64,000 bases of DNA from an uncultured Alteromonadaceae bacterium (GCA_913056495.1 CAJXMO010000002.1:175347-239346); one strand, 5' to 3'. Shown: positions 33,717 to 44,308, counted from the stretch's first letter. Numbers and translations: made by a program. The notes: generated from the sequence alone by a model not told the origin.

Positions 33717-35882
33717 ATGGATATTTCAAACTTAGTTGATGGTTTAAATGATAAACAGCGTGAGGCCGTAGCCGCACCTGAACAGTCTATGCTGGTTCTG
33801 GCGGGCGCTGGCAGTGGTAAAACCCGGGTATTAGTTCAGCGTATTGCCTGGCTAATGCAAGTTGAACATATCTCTCCACATTCTATTCTGGCCGTTACCT
33901 TTACCAATAAAGCGGCTGCTGAAATGCGCCATCGGGTTGAAGATTTATTGCAAACTTCAGTGCAGAGTATGTGGATCGGTACATTCCACGGTCTGGCTCA
34001 TCGAATGTTACGCCTGCATTATGCCGACGCAGGTCTGCCGGAAGGCTTTCAAATCTTAGATTCAGACGACCAGCACAGATTAATTAAACGCATTGTTAAA
34101 GCGCTTGATTTGGATGAAAAAAAATGGCCTCCGAAACAGGCCATGTGGTATATCAATGGCAAAAAAGATGAAGGTTTACGCCCTCGCCATATAGAAACCT
34201 ATGGTAATCAGCAGGAAGAAGTTTGGAAAAAGGTCTATCAGGCTTATCAGGAAACCTGTGATCGCTCCGGTTTAGTCGATTTTGCTGAGCTTTTATTACG
34301 CGCCCATGAGCTTTGGCTCAAACATCCTCAGTTATTAAAACATTATCAAAACCGTTTTAAACATATTCTGGTCGACGAATTTCAGGATACCAATAATATT
34401 CAGTATGCCTGGTTAAGATTATTGGCTGATGCGGATAATCATATGATGATAGTTGGTGATGATGACCAGTCTATTTATGGCTGGCGCGGTGCCAGAGTTG
34501 AAAACCTTCAGCGCTTTTTAAATGATTTTCCGGATGCTTATACGATTCGTCTTGAGCAAAATTACCGTTCAACCGGCACCATTTTGAAAGCGGCCAATCA
34601 GGTGATCGCCAATAATGCCGAGCGTTTAGGGAAAAACCTTTGGACACAGGCCAACGATGGCGAGACCATTACTGAATATTCAGCTTTTAACGAACTGGAT
34701 GAAGCCAGATTTATTGTAGGTCGGATTAAAGAGTGGTTTTCACAAGGTAATTTATTAGCCGAAAGCGCTATTTTATACCGAAGTAATGCCCAGTCCCGGG
34801 TATTGGAAGAAGCTTTATTACAGGAAAAAATACCTTACCGGATTTATGGTGGGCTGCGCTTTTTCGATCGTCAGGAAATCAAAGACTCGCTGGCTTATTT
34901 GCGAATTATTAATAACCGTCAGGATGATGCCGCATTTGAGCGCATTGTGAATACACCCACACGAGGCATAGGTAATAAGTCTTTAGAGCAGGTTCGACAA
35001 TTTGCGCGTCAACATTCAACCACTATGTGGGATGCCGCCATTGAAATGATAGATAAACAACTACTGGTTGGCCGGGCGGCAACGAGTATTAAACGTTTTA
35101 TTGAACTGATTGCTGATATTGATAACCAGATTGAAGATCTACCTTTATACCGTCAGGCTGATATGGCGATTAAGCAGTCTGGTTTATTGCAAATGTACCA
35201 GGATGATAAAGGTGAAAAAGCGCAAGCCAAAGTTGAAAACATTGAAGAGCTGATCACCGCCTGTCGTCAGTTTGATAATACCGAGCCCGAACTCACAGAT
35301 TTAAGCGCATTTTTATCACATGCAGCGCTGGAATCGGGTGAAAATCAGGCAGATAAACATCAGGATGCGGTGCAGTTAATGACCTTGCATACGGCCAAAG
35401 GGTTGGAGTTTCCGCTGGTCTTTATGGCCGGGGTGGAAGAGGGGATGTTCCCGAGTTTGCAAACCACAGAAGAATCCGGCCGGATGGAAGAAGAACGCCG
35501 CCTTTGTTATGTTGGCATGACCCGGGCTAAACAAAAACTCTATATTACCCATGCAGAAACGCGCCGGATTTATGGTAAAGATCAGTACCATTCACCGAGC
35601 CGATTTTTAAGCGAAATTCCAGCCGATTGCATTGAAGAGGTTAGGCTGAATAATCAGGTCAGTCGGCCCAGTTTTGCCGGTCGTTTTAGTCAGGAAAGCA
35701 AACAGGATAACTTTAATGAAACCGGATTTTCTTTGGGCCAGAGAGTCAATCATGCCAAGTTTGGTTATGGTGTGATTACTAATTTTGAAGGGGCCGGCAA
35801 TCAGAGCCGGGTTGAAGTAAGCTTTGAAGATGTTGGCAGTAAATGGCTGATGGTCGCTTATGCCAGACTGGAAGCCTGTTAA
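33717..35882 (+). CDS. uvrD: DNA helicase II UvrD
   Basis: 721 residues, the length of E. coli UvrD. A 3'-5' SF1A helicase acting in nucleotide-excision and mismatch repair. Helicase motifs in order: LAGAGSGKTRVL (motif I, residues 27-38), TFTNKAAAEMR (Ia), DEFQDTNNIQYAW (II), GDDDQSIYGWRGA (III), EQNYRST (IV), then LHTAKGLEFPLVF and VGMTRAKQKLYITHA (V/VI). The C-terminal FSLGQRVNHAKFGYGVI is the Tudor-like RNA-polymerase binding domain. An SOS box lies in the promoter. Confidence 0.98.
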   Translation: MDISNLVDGLNDKQREAVAAPEQSMLVLAGAGSGKTRVLVQRIAWLMQVEHISPHSILAVTFTNKAAAEMRHRVEDLLQTSVQSMWIGTFHGLAHRMLRLHYADAGLPEGFQILDSDDQHRLIKRIVKALDLDEKKWPPKQAMWYINGKKDEGLRPRHIETYGNQQEEVWKKVYQAYQETCDRSGLVDFAELLLRAHELWLKHPQLLKHYQNRFKHILVDEFQDTNNIQYAWLRLLADADNHMMIVGDDDQSIYGWRGARVENLQRFLNDFPDAYTIRLEQNYRSTGTILKAANQVIANNAERLGKNLWTQANDGETITEYSAFNELDEARFIVGRIKEWFSQGNLLAESAILYRSNAQSRVLEEALLQEKIPYRIYGGLRFFDRQEIKDSLAYLRIINNRQDDAAFERIVNTPTRGIGNKSLEQVRQFARQHSTTMWDAAIEMIDKQLLVGRAATSIKRFIELIADIDNQIEDLPLYRQADMAIKQSGLLQMYQDDKGEKAQAKVENIEELITACRQFDNTEPELTDLSAFLSHAALESGENQADKHQDAVQLMTLHTAKGLEFPLVFMAGVEEGMFPSLQTTEESGRMEEERRLCYVGMTRAKQKLYITHAETRRIYGKDQYHSPSRFLSEIPADCIEEVRLNNQVSRPSFAGRFSQESKQDNFNETGFSLGQRVNHAKFGYGVITNFEGAGNQSRVEVSFEDVGSKWLMVAYARLEAC

Positions 35883-35905
35883 GACGGGTTGATATAGAGT
35901 ATATA

Positions 35906-36214
35906 ATGAAAAAATTATCTAAGGTTCAACTTAAACAACAAGCTGCGGTTATGGCTGCAGTGACCGCATTAGAGGATAAAGCATTAAAGGAGCTTGAAGA
36001 CTGCCATCAGGCTTGGTTTAGTATGGAACATAATGCTTTTCCCGGCTCTTTGTTAGTGCGCTTACAGTTTAATACTCAAACTGCACTGGAAGCTGCAGAG
36101 CCTCAGTTATTACTCTGGCAAAAACGATTAGGTGCACAACTGCTTAAAAAAGGCATAGTGCTTAAAGATATGCGAAAAAATCTGGTCTTTACCCTGGATG
36201 GGCCAGAGGATTAA
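35906..36214 (+). CDS. Small conserved-looking hypothetical protein
   Basis: 102 residues from the ATG at 35906; an earlier start at 35843 would read through the end of uvrD. No signal peptide or membrane helix. The protein is helical with Lys- and Leu-rich ends: a coiled N-terminus (LKQQAAVMAAVTALEDKALKEL), then a short alpha/beta part ending GIVLKDMRKNLVFTL. No family is recognised. It is 23 bases after uvrD and probably co-transcribed. Its stop codon lies in the first unit of an octamer tandem repeat. Confidence 0.7.
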   Translation: MKKLSKVQLKQQAAVMAAVTALEDKALKELEDCHQAWFSMEHNAFPGSLLVRLQFNTQTALEAAEPQLLLWQKRLGAQLLKKGIVLKDMRKNLVFTLDGPED

Positions 36215-36290
36215 AGAATTAAAGAATTAAAGAATTAAAGAATTAAAGAATTAAAGAATTAAAGCATTAATGTATTAAAGAATTAAAGCT
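36211..36290. repeat. Octanucleotide tandem repeat (ten units)
   Basis: Ten 8-base units beginning TTAAAGAA run from 36211. Units 1-6 and 9 are perfect, and units 7, 8 and 10 differ by one to three bases. The first unit contains the TAA stop of the upstream small gene, so changes in copy number would alter only the 3' untranslated region. Confidence 0.92.
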
Positions 36291-36315
36291 GAGGTGGGTA
36301 ACTTGCCTTCAAATC

Positions 36316-36347
36316 AGAAAAACAAAGCCAACAGGCTTTGTTTTTCT
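36316..36347. terminator. Bidirectional rho-independent terminator
   Basis: A 14-base stem AGAAAAACAAAGCC with its complement around AACA, with T-runs on both sides. It serves the uvrD unit (plus) and the gpsA unit (minus). Confidence 0.92.
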
Positions 36348-36386
36348 ATTTAGCCTCAACTTGGGTGATAAGTTAAGGCCTTAAAT

Positions 36387-37394
36387 TTATTCAAACTTTT
36401 GCTCACGACTTAGCAGTGCAACTGCTGCTTCTTTGGGTGATTTACCCTGATAAAGCACCTGATATATTTGATCAACAATTGGCATTTCAACTTTCATGCG
36501 CTGAGCCAGCATATAGACTTCTTTGGTATTGCGGTAGCCTTCTACCACCTGACCAATGTCTGTCATCGCTTGATCAACATTTTTACCCTGACCTAACGCC
36601 AGACCAAAACGCCGGTTACGCGATTGATTATCGGTACAGGTTAATACCAGATCACCTAAACCGGCCATGCCCATAAAGGTTTCCTGTTTTGCACCTAAAG
36701 CTTCACCTAAACGGCAAAGTTCAGTTAAACCACGGGTAATCAGAGCCGTTCTGGCGTTAGCGCCAAAACCAATTCCATCGGCCATACCGGCACCAATTGC
36801 GATTACATTTTTAACCGCACCACCGAGTTGAACACCAATAAAGTCGTTATTTTTATAAACTCTGAAAGTGCGTTCACAGTGCATTAAATCCGACAGTGTC
36901 TGGATAAATTCACCACTGGTTGAAGATACGGAAATCGCAGTGGGCATGCCCGCCGCCATTTCTTTCGCAAATGTCGGCCCACTCACTACCGCTAAAGTTG
37001 CGTCTTCGCCCAGTTGTTCTCTGGCTACGTCTTGCAATAAGCGGCCGCTTTCCGGTTCCAGCCCTTTTGTCGCCCAGGCAATACGAGCACCTGGTTGTAA
37101 ATGAGGTTTAATCTTCGCCAGCATTTCACCAAATGCATGGCTGGGTACCACCAAAAGTATATTTTTGCTTTGGCTTACCGCTTTGACTAAATCAGATTCC
37201 AGCTCAAGCGATTCCGGGAAAGCAATGCCGGGTAAATATCTGGCATTTTCCCGGCTGTTTTGCATTTCGCTTACTTGTGCTTCATCACGAGCCCATAACA
37301 GGGTTTTATGATGATTACGTGCAATGCAAATAGCCAGTGCGGTGCCGTATGAACCGGCACCAATTACGCTAATATCGTAAGTTTGATTGCTCAT
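36387..37394 (-). CDS. gpsA: Glycerol-3-phosphate dehydrogenase (NAD(P)+)
   Basis: 335 residues. GpsA reduces dihydroxyacetone phosphate to sn-glycerol 3-phosphate for phospholipid synthesis in the cytoplasm. The Rossmann [11 protein letters not shown] is at residues 11-21. Conserved motifs [36 protein letters not shown] and [11 protein letters not shown] give the catalytic Lys residues and the substrate site. It is last in the minus-strand operon yibN-grxC-secB-gpsA, an order shared with E. coli, with a three-base gap to secB. Confidence 0.98.
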   Translation of the reverse strand: MSNQTYDISVIGAGSYGTALAICIARNHHKTLLWARDEAQVSEMQNSRENARYLPGIAFPESLELESDLVKAVSQSKNILLVVPSHAFGEMLAKIKPHLQPGARIAWATKGLEPESGRLLQDVAREQLGEDATLAVVSGPTFAKEMAAGMPTAISVSSTSGEFIQTLSDLMHCERTFRVYKNNDFIGVQLGGAVKNVIAIGAGMADGIGFGANARTALITRGLTELCRLGEALGAKQETFMGMAGLGDLVLTCTDNQSRNRRFGLALGQGKNVDQAMTDIGQVVEGYRNTKEVYMLAQRMKVEMPIVDQIYQVLYQGKSPKEAAVALLSREQKFE

Positions 37395-37397
37395 AAA

Positions 37398-37901
37398 TTA
37401 TGAATCTAATTTTTGTGACTCATCGCTATCCGCTTGTTCTTGCTGCTGTTTAGCAACTTGTTGCATATAGCTTGCAAATAAAGCGTCAAAGTTAACTGGT
37501 GCTAGGTTTAACGGAGGGAATGTACCACGGTTAACTAAATTAGAAATGGCTTCGCGTGCATATGGGAATAAAATACCTGGGCACATAGAACCAATGGTAT
37601 GAGCCATTTGCTGTGGTGGTAAGTTAGCGATTGCAAAAATACCAGCTTGCTCAACTTCGACTAAGAAAGCCGTCTTATCAGCAACTTTAGCGGTTACTGT
37701 TATGGATAATACCACTTCGTAGTTATCGCCTTCTAATTTCTTAGATTTAGTATCAATGTCCATTTGAACTTCTGGTTTCCACGCTTCAGTGAAAATTTCA
37801 GGCGAGTTAGGTGTTTCAAATGAAATATTTTTTGCAAAAACGCGTTGAATTGCGAATTGAGCGGCTTCTGGTGCGCCTGCTTCTGGTTGTTGTTCTGCCA
37901 T
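37398..37901 (-). CDS. secB: Protein-export chaperone SecB
   Basis: 167 residues. SecB tetramers hold precursor proteins unfolded and hand them to SecA. The family core [31 protein letters not shown] and the very typical [31 protein letters not shown] are present. The C-terminal tail is longer and more Gln-rich than in E. coli. It lies 18 bases after grxC, and its order with gpsA is conserved. Confidence 0.98.
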   Translation of the reverse strand: MAEQQPEAGAPEAAQFAIQRVFAKNISFETPNSPEIFTEAWKPEVQMDIDTKSKKLEGDNYEVVLSITVTAKVADKTAFLVEVEQAGIFAIANLPPQQMAHTIGSMCPGILFPYAREAISNLVNRGTFPPLNLAPVNFDALFASYMQQVAKQQQEQADSDESQKLDS

Positions 37902-37919
37902 GAGAATACCTTTGTTACA

Positions 37920-38174
37920 TTAAGTGTTGAGTAGGCGATCTAGTTCGCCATCGAGATCAGCTTCCAGTAGGTCATCACACCCACCAACATGATGATCATT
38001 TATAAAAATCTGAGGCACAGTTTGTCTGCCGCTTAGCTTGATCATTTCTGCCCTGAGTTCGGGCTGTGCACCTATGTCAATTTCGTCAAACTCAACCCCT
38101 TTTTGGGTTAAGACATATTTAGCACGAGTGCAGAAAGGGCACCAAGCTTTTGAATAAACTGTGACTTTAGCCAT
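37920..38174 (-). CDS. grxC: Glutaredoxin 3
   Basis: 84 residues, typical for GrxC. The active site CPFC is at residues 12-15, followed by the glutathione-binding TVPQIFINDHHVGGCDDL with its cis-proline. It reduces disulfides and mixed glutathione disulfides in the cytoplasm. The gap to yibN is five bases, so it is co-transcribed. An extra Cys sits in the GGCDD loop as in E. coli. Confidence 0.97.
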   Translation of the reverse strand: MAKVTVYSKAWCPFCTRAKYVLTQKGVEFDEIDIGAQPELRAEMIKLSGRQTVPQIFINDHHVGGCDDLLEADLDGELDRLLNT

Positions 38175-38179
38175 AAAAG

Positions 38180-38608
38180 TTAACCTTTTGCGACGGGTAA
38201 ATTTGCATTGCTCCAGGCGTTCATGCCACCATCAAGAATATTGACGTTTTCAAACTCTGCCTGAGCTAATTGGTTTGCAACTTTACTGGCGGTCATGCCA
38301 GCAGCGCAGACTACTATAATGGGGCGAGATTTAAATTTTTCAAGTTTTGCGTTTTTACCGCCTTCAATTTGCTCTGCAGCAATATTCATAGCGCCAGCAA
38401 TATGACCTTTATTAAAATCAGCCTGACCGCGAATATCAACAATTACAGCATCCTCTTTATTAACCAAAATGGTGAGTTGTTGAGGATTAACACGTGTAAA
38501 TGCTGAAAATTTTGATTGAAAAAACGTATAAATGACTGCAAAAAATAAAACAAACCAAATTGCAGTTAAAAATGGATGGCTTGCGAAAAATTCAATGTAC
38601 TCTTGCAT
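38180..38608 (-). CDS. yibN: Rhodanese-like membrane-anchored protein (YibN)
   Basis: 142 residues. One N-terminal membrane helix (residues 13-32, FLTAIWFVLFFAVIYTFFQS), then a single rhodanese domain with VDIRGQADFNKGHIAGAMNI and the active-site loop VVCAAGMTASKVA (Cys about 103). The Cys suggests sulfur-transfer activity; YibN in E. coli is also linked to membrane-protein insertion by published work, so the role is not settled. It heads the yibN-grxC-secB-gpsA operon, divergent from gpmM. Confidence 0.92.
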   Translation of the reverse strand: MQEYIEFFASHPFLTAIWFVLFFAVIYTFFQSKFSAFTRVNPQQLTILVNKEDAVIVDIRGQADFNKGHIAGAMNIAAEQIEGGKNAKLEKFKSRPIIVVCAAGMTASKVANQLAQAEFENVNILDGGMNAWSNANLPVAKG

Positions 38609-38814
38609 ATTTAAACCTGATTACTAAAAAAATTGCGCTGATTATACCCTTAACTTTAGGTAAAAGGATACCGCCAAAAAATGGCTAAAAAATTTATTTT
38701 TCGAGAAAATAGTCAATATAATGCTTAAACAGACTGATTTGTATTACAAAACTAGGTAAAATGGCGTTATCAAAGCAATGATACAGTAAGATTCAGCTGG
38801 TTAAATGCTTTAGA

Positions 38815-38844
38815 CTGATGGTAAGTCAGTGAGAACTCTATAAT
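38815..38844 (+). promoter_or_regulatory. Probable gpmM promoter
   Basis: TATAAT at 38839-38844 with CTGATG at 38815-38820 and an 18-base spacer; the start codon is 43 bases after the -10. ACTGA/TCAGT form a small inverted repeat over the -35 region. Confidence 0.5.
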
Positions 38845-38886
38845 AAAGATAACGGTAAAATTTTAGCAAGAAACTATAGGAAGACG

Positions 38887-40434
38887 ATGACTATGAATAA
38901 GAAACCGCTTGTACTAATCATTATGGATGGTTGGGGCTACAGTGAAAACCCTGAAAATAACGCGGTTATGGCAGCCAATACGCCTAATCTGGATCGTTTA
39001 GCCAAAGAATTCCCAAGTACTTTAATCTCTGGCTCAGGTATGGATGTAGGTTTACCGCATGGCCAAATGGGTAATAGTGAAGTGGGTCATGTAAACTTAG
39101 GCGCAGGTCGCGTGGTTTATCAGGACTTTACTCGTGTTACTAAAGATATTGAAGAAAAAACATTTTTTGAAAACCCAACGTTAGTAAAAGCCGTCGATTC
39201 AGCTGTGAGTGCAGGTAAAGCGGTTCATATCATGGGCTTGGCTTCACCGGGCGGTGTGCATAGCCATGAAGATCATATTGAAGCTATGATTGAGTTAGCG
39301 GCACAACGCGGTGCAGATAAAATTTATTTCCACGCATTTTTAGATGGTCGCGATACCCCACCTCGAAGCGCTAAAGCAACACTGGAAAAATTTGAAGCTC
39401 AATTTGAAAAACTGGGTAAAGGCCGTGTTGCCAGCTTAATTGGCCGTTATTTTGCACTTGACCGTGACCAACGTTGGGATCGTGTTCAGGCGTGTTATGA
39501 CCTATTAACTTTAGGTGAGTCAGAGTTTACGGCTAAAACTGCGGTTGAAGGTTTAGCCGCTGCTTACGAGCGTGATGAAAACGATGAGTTTGTAAAAGCA
39601 ACAGCGATTGTTGATGATGCAGGTAATGCTGCAACAGTTGAAGACGGTGATGCGGTTATCTTTATGAACTTCCGTGCTGACCGTGCCCGTGAAATTACCC
39701 GTGCGTTTGTGGACGCAGATTTCTCAGGTTTTGAGAAGAAAAAATCTCCAAAACTGGCTGACTTTGTCATGCTGACCCAGTACGCGGCAGACATTAAAGC
39801 AAGCATTGCTTATCCGCCTGCAGAGCTTGTGAATGTATTCCCTGAGTGGTTAGAGAAAAGCGGTAAAACACAGTTACGTATTTCGGAAACTGAAAAATAT
39901 GCTCACGTAACTTTCTTCTTCAGTGGTGGTCGCGAAGACGAATTTAAAGGTGAAGAGCGCGTATTAGTACCTTCTCCTCAAGTTGCAACTTATGACTTAC
40001 AGCCTGAAATGAATTCAGTCTTGTTAACGGACAAGTTGGTTGAAGCGATTGAAAGTCAGAAATTTGATGCGATTATTTGTAACTATCCTAACGGCGACAT
40101 GGTCGGACACACTGGCGTATTTGAAGCGGCGGTAAAAGCCTGTGAAGCAGTTGATACGGCAATTGGACGAGTGGTTGAAGCTTTAGAAAAAGTGGGCGGC
40201 GAATGTTTAATTACCGCAGACCACGGTAATGCCGAGCAAATGACTGATCCACAAACCGGACAAGCACATACGGCTCATACCAGTGAACCGGTTCCTTTCA
40301 TTTATTTTGGTCGTGACGCTGAGGTTGTTAATGATAAAGGTGTATTAAGTGATGTTGCACCGACCATGTTACATTTAATGGGAATGGAACAACCTGCTGA
40401 AATGACAGGTAAAACCATTATGAAGCTAAAATAA
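38887..40434 (+). CDS. gpmM: 2,3-bisphosphoglycerate-independent phosphoglycerate mutase
   Basis: 515 residues, the typical length. GpmM interconverts 3- and 2-phosphoglycerate in glycolysis and gluconeogenesis using two Mn2+ ions. The alkaline-phosphatase fold motifs are clear: [10 protein letters not shown] at the start, the phosphoserine loop [14 protein letters not shown] (Ser about 65), [31 protein letters not shown], then NGDMVGHTG and [17 protein letters not shown] precedes the first ATG, so the two-residue-longer version is chosen. Confidence 0.98.
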   Translation: MTMNKKPLVLIIMDGWGYSENPENNAVMAANTPNLDRLAKEFPSTLISGSGMDVGLPHGQMGNSEVGHVNLGAGRVVYQDFTRVTKDIEEKTFFENPTLVKAVDSAVSAGKAVHIMGLASPGGVHSHEDHIEAMIELAAQRGADKIYFHAFLDGRDTPPRSAKATLEKFEAQFEKLGKGRVASLIGRYFALDRDQRWDRVQACYDLLTLGESEFTAKTAVEGLAAAYERDENDEFVKATAIVDDAGNAATVEDGDAVIFMNFRADRAREITRAFVDADFSGFEKKKSPKLADFVMLTQYAADIKASIAYPPAELVNVFPEWLEKSGKTQLRISETEKYAHVTFFFSGGREDEFKGEERVLVPSPQVATYDLQPEMNSVLLTDKLVEAIESQKFDAIICNYPNGDMVGHTGVFEAAVKACEAVDTAIGRVVEALEKVGGECLITADHGNAEQMTDPQTGQAHTAHTSEPVPFIYFGRDAEVVNDKGVLSDVAPTMLHLMGMEQPAEMTGKTIMKLK

Positions 40435-40473
40435 GCAAGCACTTCAGGCGCTTGATTTATTTTGCTTAAACCC

Positions 40474-41652
40474 ATGCAACTAAATAGGGTTAACATTAAA
40501 ACAGCCAGAATGTCTTCTGGCTGTTTATTATTTTTATTGCTTGTTCTAGGCCAGCTGTTAATTAATAACACAGGCTTTGCTCAAAGTCAGGCAGAAACCA
40601 AAGCTAAACTGGAAGCCGTACAACAAAAAATATTAACCACTCAAAATCAACTCAAGCAAAAATCCAAAGAGTTGAATCAAATCGAAAAATCGCTTCAACA
40701 AACCGATCAGGCAATTGGTCAGGTGAGCAAAGCACTACGCCAAACCGAATCCTCACTGACAGACATAAAACGCAGAATAAGCCAACTTGAAACACAACAA
40801 CAAGAGCTTGAAGCGATTAAACAAGAACAACTTAAAATTTTATCCAGCCAAATTAAAAGTGCTTACCGGGTCGGCCAGCATGATTATTTAAAAGTCATGT
40901 TAAATCAGGATTCTCCGGCCAAATTAGAACGGGTACTCAGCTATTATCAACTGCTCAATCAGGCTCGGTTGGAGGCTATCGATAAGCTTAAAGTAACAGT
41001 TGCCGCACTGGAGCAGAACAAACAAATGTTGAATCAAAGTCAATTGGAACTGGCTGAGCTACTGGATCTGCAAACCAACAAAAAAGCCGAATTGGTTAAA
41101 CTGAAACAACAACAAAGTGCCAATCTAGCTAAACTTAAACAAATTATTAAAACAGAACAACAGCAACTGGCTAACCTTAAGCAGGATGAAAATGCACTGG
41201 CAGATGCTTTGCAAGCTTTAGCTGAGGCGGTTGAGCAATTACCCGGACAGCTTGATTTTAGCGGTTTGTCTAAGGTAAAAGGCAAGCTTTTATGGCCAAC
41301 GAAAGGGCGGGTGAAAGACAAGTTTGGACGCCGAAAATCGGGTGAACTACGTTGGAAAGGCGTTATGATAGATGCACCCGGAGGTCAGTTAATTAATAAC
41401 ATTTATGCCGGGCGGGTAATATTTTCCGACTGGTTAAAAGGGTATGGTTTAGTACTTGTGGTAGAGCATGGCGATGGGTATATGAGTTTATATGGCCATA
41501 ATCAGGCTTTATTAAAAGATGTGGGTGATATTGTCAGGGCGGGTGAACCGATTGCACTGGTTGGTCAATCCGGCGGGCAAGCGATGCCCGGACTCTATTT
41601 TGAAATTCGCCATCAGGGTAAACCGATAGATCCAACCCAATGGTGTAACTAA
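40474..41652 (+). CDS. envC: Murein hydrolase activator EnvC
   Basis: About 392 residues. EnvC activates AmiA/AmiB at the septum. The ATG at 40474 is chosen because it gives a signal peptide with basic residues before the hydrophobic core (LLFLLLVLGQLLI); TTG at 40462 or ATG at 40509 are possible, and no good Shine-Dalgarno helps. Residues 45-260 form long coiled coils rich in Gln. The LytM/M23 domain follows (GVMIDAPGGQLINNIYAGRVIF to GLYFEIRHQGKPIDP). Zinc-ligand positions are partly replaced, as expected for a non-catalytic activator. It lies after gpmM as in E. coli. A terminator-like hairpin is inside its first codons. Confidence 0.93.
   Translation: MQLNRVNIKTARMSSGCLLFLLLVLGQLLINNTGFAQSQAETKAKLEAVQQKILTTQNQLKQKSKELNQIEKSLQQTDQAIGQVSKALRQTESSLTDIKRRISQLETQQQELEAIKQEQLKILSSQIKSAYRVGQHDYLKVMLNQDSPAKLERVLSYYQLLNQARLEAIDKLKVTVAALEQNKQMLNQSQLELAELLDLQTNKKAELVKLKQQQSANLAKLKQIIKTEQQQLANLKQDENALADALQALAEAVEQLPGQLDFSGLSKVKGKLLWPTKGRVKDKFGRRKSGELRWKGVMIDAPGGQLINNIYAGRVIFSDWLKGYGLVLVVEHGDGYMSLYGHNQALLKDVGDIVRAGEPIALVGQSGGQAMPGLYFEIRHQGKPIDPTQWCN
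40500..40535 (+). terminator. Terminator-like hairpin inside the envC leader
   Basis: AACAGCCAGAA, loop TGTC, and its complement form a perfect 11-base stem, followed by the T-rich TATTATTTTTATTG. It lies 65 bases after gpmM, where a gpmM terminator is expected, but within the proposed envC signal-peptide coding region. Confidence 0.6.
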
Positions 41653-41743
41653 AAATTAGCGAAAATGGTCAATAGACCCGACCTGAGTTCAGGAACCAAG
41701 ATTAATTAGTTTAAAATCGCTTAATGAGTGAGCAGGAACAAAA

Positions 41744-44071
41744 ATGACAGAAATCGTAAATATTATCGCCGGGGAAATTGGCGTTAAAGCGCAGCAGGTT
41801 AATGCAGCGGTAGACTTATTAGATGGTGGAGCTACCGTTCCATTTGTTGCGCGCTACCGTAAAGAGGCAACAGGCGGATTAGATGATACCCAGTTACGGA
41901 CGTTGGAATCACGCCTTTCTTATTTACGAGAGTTGGGTGAACGCCGTGAAGTGATTTTGCGCAATATCAATGAACAGGGAAAATTAACGGACGAGCTGAA
42001 AAAGTCGATAGAACAGGCGCAAAATAAAACGGATTTGGAAGAGCTTTATCTGCCATATAAACCAAAACGCAGAACCAAAGGTCAGATTGCAATTGAAGCT
42101 GGTATTGAACCTTTAGTCGATAGGATTTTGTCAGATTTAAATCAGGATCCTGAATCTCTGGCTGCGGATTATTTAAATCCGGATCAGGGATTTGCTGACA
42201 GTAAAGCGGTGCTGGAAGGCGCACGTTTTATTATTATGGAGCGTTTTGCAGTTGATGCGAGTCTACTTAAAAAAATTCGTCATTATTTAACTCAAAATGC
42301 CACTATTGAAGCTAAAGTCATTAGCGGTAAAGAAAAAGAAGCCGCTAAATTCAGTGATTATTTTGAGTTCAGTGAAGCCATTAAACAAATCCCGTCGCAC
42401 CGGGCTCTGGCGATTTTCCGTGGTCGAAATGAGGGTTATCTGGCATTAAGTTTAAATGCAGATCCAAACAAACCTGAAGCGCAAACCGGTTCAGTGGTTG
42501 AAGTTATGATAGCAGAGCACTTTAATTTTAACTGGACTGGCCGGGCAGCTGAAAGCTTTTTAAAGCAAGCAATTAGTTGGACCTGGCGAGTTAAAATTCA
42601 AACTCATATGGAAACTGAGTTATTTTCAGAAGTGCGTGAGAAAGCTGAATCTGAAGCTATCTCAGTCTTTGCGAAAAATCTGAAAGATTTATTAATGGCA
42701 GCACCTGCCGGTGATAAAGTGACTATGGGGTTAGATCCGGGTATTCGTACCGGTGTGAAAGTCGCCATTGTTGATAAAACCGGTAAATTGTTGGCAACCT
42801 CTACTATTTTCCCACATCCGCCTCAGAATGCCTGGGATAAAAGCAAACGCACGCTTGCTAACTTAATCCGTCAGCACAAAGTCGAACTCGTGAGTATTGG
42901 TAATGGTACTGGCTCACGTGAAACCGATAAGTTAGTCGCTGAAATGATGAAAGAAGAAAGCGAATTAAAACTCAATAAAATTATGGTCAGTGAAGCAGGC
43001 GCGTCTGTTTATTCTGCTTCTGAAACGGCTGCTGCTGAATTTCCGGAGCTGGATGTATCCTTACGTGGTGCGGTTTCTATTGCCCGTCGATTGCAAGATC
43101 CGCTGGCAGAATTGGTGAAAATAGAGCCTAAGTCTATCGGTGTGGGTCAGTATCAGCATGATGTTAACCAAAGCGCGTTATCAAAATCACTGGACTCTGT
43201 GATTGAAGATTGTGTTAATGCGGTTGGGGTTGATTTAAATACAGCTTCAGTGCCTTTATTAACCCGAGTATCGGGCTTAAGTAAAACTATGGCTCAGAAT
43301 GTGGTGAATTTAAGAGATGAGCAAGGTCGCTTTAATTCACGTGAGGAACTTAAAAAAGTAACTCGTTTAGGCCCTAAAGCGTTTGAACAATGTGCTGGTT
43401 TCTTGCGCATTGTTGGAGGTGAAAATCCACTTGATGCATCAGCTGTTCACCCTGAAGCTTACCCGGTTGTTGAAAAAATTCTTGCTGCCAATGATGAATC
43501 TGTAACTGGCTTAATCGGGCATTCAGATAAGTTAAAAGCGTTAAATCCGGCAGATTATACGGATGATAAATTTGGTCTACCGACGGTAAAAGATATTGTA
43601 TCTGAGCTGGATAAGCCGGGTCGAGATCCACGTCCTGAATTCAAAACCGCGACCTTTAAAGAAGGCGTGGATACTATTAATGACTTAAAAGTTGGAATGA
43701 CACTGGAAGGCGTTGTAACCAATGTGACTAACTTTGGGGCGTTTATTGATGTGGGCGTTCACCAGGATGGTCTGGTTCATATTTCTGCGATGTCTGAAAG
43801 CTTTATTGATGATCCGCGTAAGGTGGTTAAAGCCGGTGATATTGTTAAAGTTAAAGTGATTGAAGTGGATGCACCAAGAAAGCGTATTGGCTTTACAATG
43901 CGGTTAAATGATCCTATTGATACCGCAGCCAAACCTGCTAAGTCTGGCGCCAAGCCTCAGTCTAAAAAAGCGGGACCTCGTCCGGCGAAATCTGGCGGTA
44001 AACAATCTTTTGGCAATGGCATGATGGGGAATGCCTTTGCAGAGGCGTTTGCTAAAGCGAAAAATAAGTAA
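41744..44071 (+). CDS. tex: Tex family RNA-binding transcription accessory protein
   Basis: 775 residues. Tex binds nucleic acids and affects transcription-associated processes; the closest eukaryotic relative is Spt6. Domains are in order: Tex N-terminal helical region (residues 1-190), the YqgF/RNase H-like fold with [17 protein letters not shown] (about 325), helix-hairpin-helix repeats ([25 protein letters not shown] and [20 protein letters not shown]), and the S1 domain ([31 protein letters not shown], about 652-720). A basic, Lys/Pro-rich tail follows. It is monocistronic with a strong 3' hairpin. Confidence 0.97.
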   Translation: MTEIVNIIAGEIGVKAQQVNAAVDLLDGGATVPFVARYRKEATGGLDDTQLRTLESRLSYLRELGERREVILRNINEQGKLTDELKKSIEQAQNKTDLEELYLPYKPKRRTKGQIAIEAGIEPLVDRILSDLNQDPESLAADYLNPDQGFADSKAVLEGARFIIMERFAVDASLLKKIRHYLTQNATIEAKVISGKEKEAAKFSDYFEFSEAIKQIPSHRALAIFRGRNEGYLALSLNADPNKPEAQTGSVVEVMIAEHFNFNWTGRAAESFLKQAISWTWRVKIQTHMETELFSEVREKAESEAISVFAKNLKDLLMAAPAGDKVTMGLDPGIRTGVKVAIVDKTGKLLATSTIFPHPPQNAWDKSKRTLANLIRQHKVELVSIGNGTGSRETDKLVAEMMKEESELKLNKIMVSEAGASVYSASETAAAEFPELDVSLRGAVSIARRLQDPLAELVKIEPKSIGVGQYQHDVNQSALSKSLDSVIEDCVNAVGVDLNTASVPLLTRVSGLSKTMAQNVVNLRDEQGRFNSREELKKVTRLGPKAFEQCAGFLRIVGGENPLDASAVHPEAYPVVEKILAANDESVTGLIGHSDKLKALNPADYTDDKFGLPTVKDIVSELDKPGRDPRPEFKTATFKEGVDTINDLKVGMTLEGVVTNVTNFGAFIDVGVHQDGLVHISAMSESFIDDPRKVVKAGDIVKVKVIEVDAPRKRIGFTMRLNDPIDTAAKPAKSGAKPQSKKAGPRPAKSGGKQSFGNGMMGNAFAEAFAKAKNK

Positions 44072-44075
44072 TCTG

Positions 44076-44122
44076 AATAAACCCGCTTTCTGATTTTTTA
44101 TTGAATCAGGGCGGGTTTATTT
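44076..44122 (+). terminator. Long hairpin terminator after tex
   Basis: Outer stem AATAAACCCGC / GCGGGTTTATT (11 bases) encloses CTGATT / AATCAG, giving a two-part hairpin that begins a few bases after the tex stop. Confidence 0.75.
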
Positions 44123-44152
44123 GAAGCTGTTTGATGAAGTTTTTAATTTTTT

Positions 44153-44308
44153 TTGGGCAGTGTTCGTGACAGTACGCCCCCTAAACCCGCCCGTTTGGGT
44201 GAGCGTACCCGTTTAATCAAATTAACGCCTTTACCAAAAATCCTTCGCAGAGAAATGCGCCTTAGCTCACAAGTAAAAAGTAAGTCAGCACAGGCGCAGG
44301 CAGATTAA
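44153..44308 (+). CDS. Possible small basic protein
   Basis: A 51-codon frame from TTG at 44153 to TAA at 44306-44308. The product is Arg/Lys/Pro-rich (LGSVRDSTPPKPARLGE, then basic residues and a Gln/Ala tail). It has no Shine-Dalgarno and no recognised family, and the only ATG is 17 codons from its end. It overlaps the darP stop by four bases. It may be chance; recorded because it fills a gap without other content. Confidence 0.2.
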   Translation: MGSVRDSTPPKPARLGERTRLIKLTPLPKILRREMRLSSQVKSKSAQAQAD

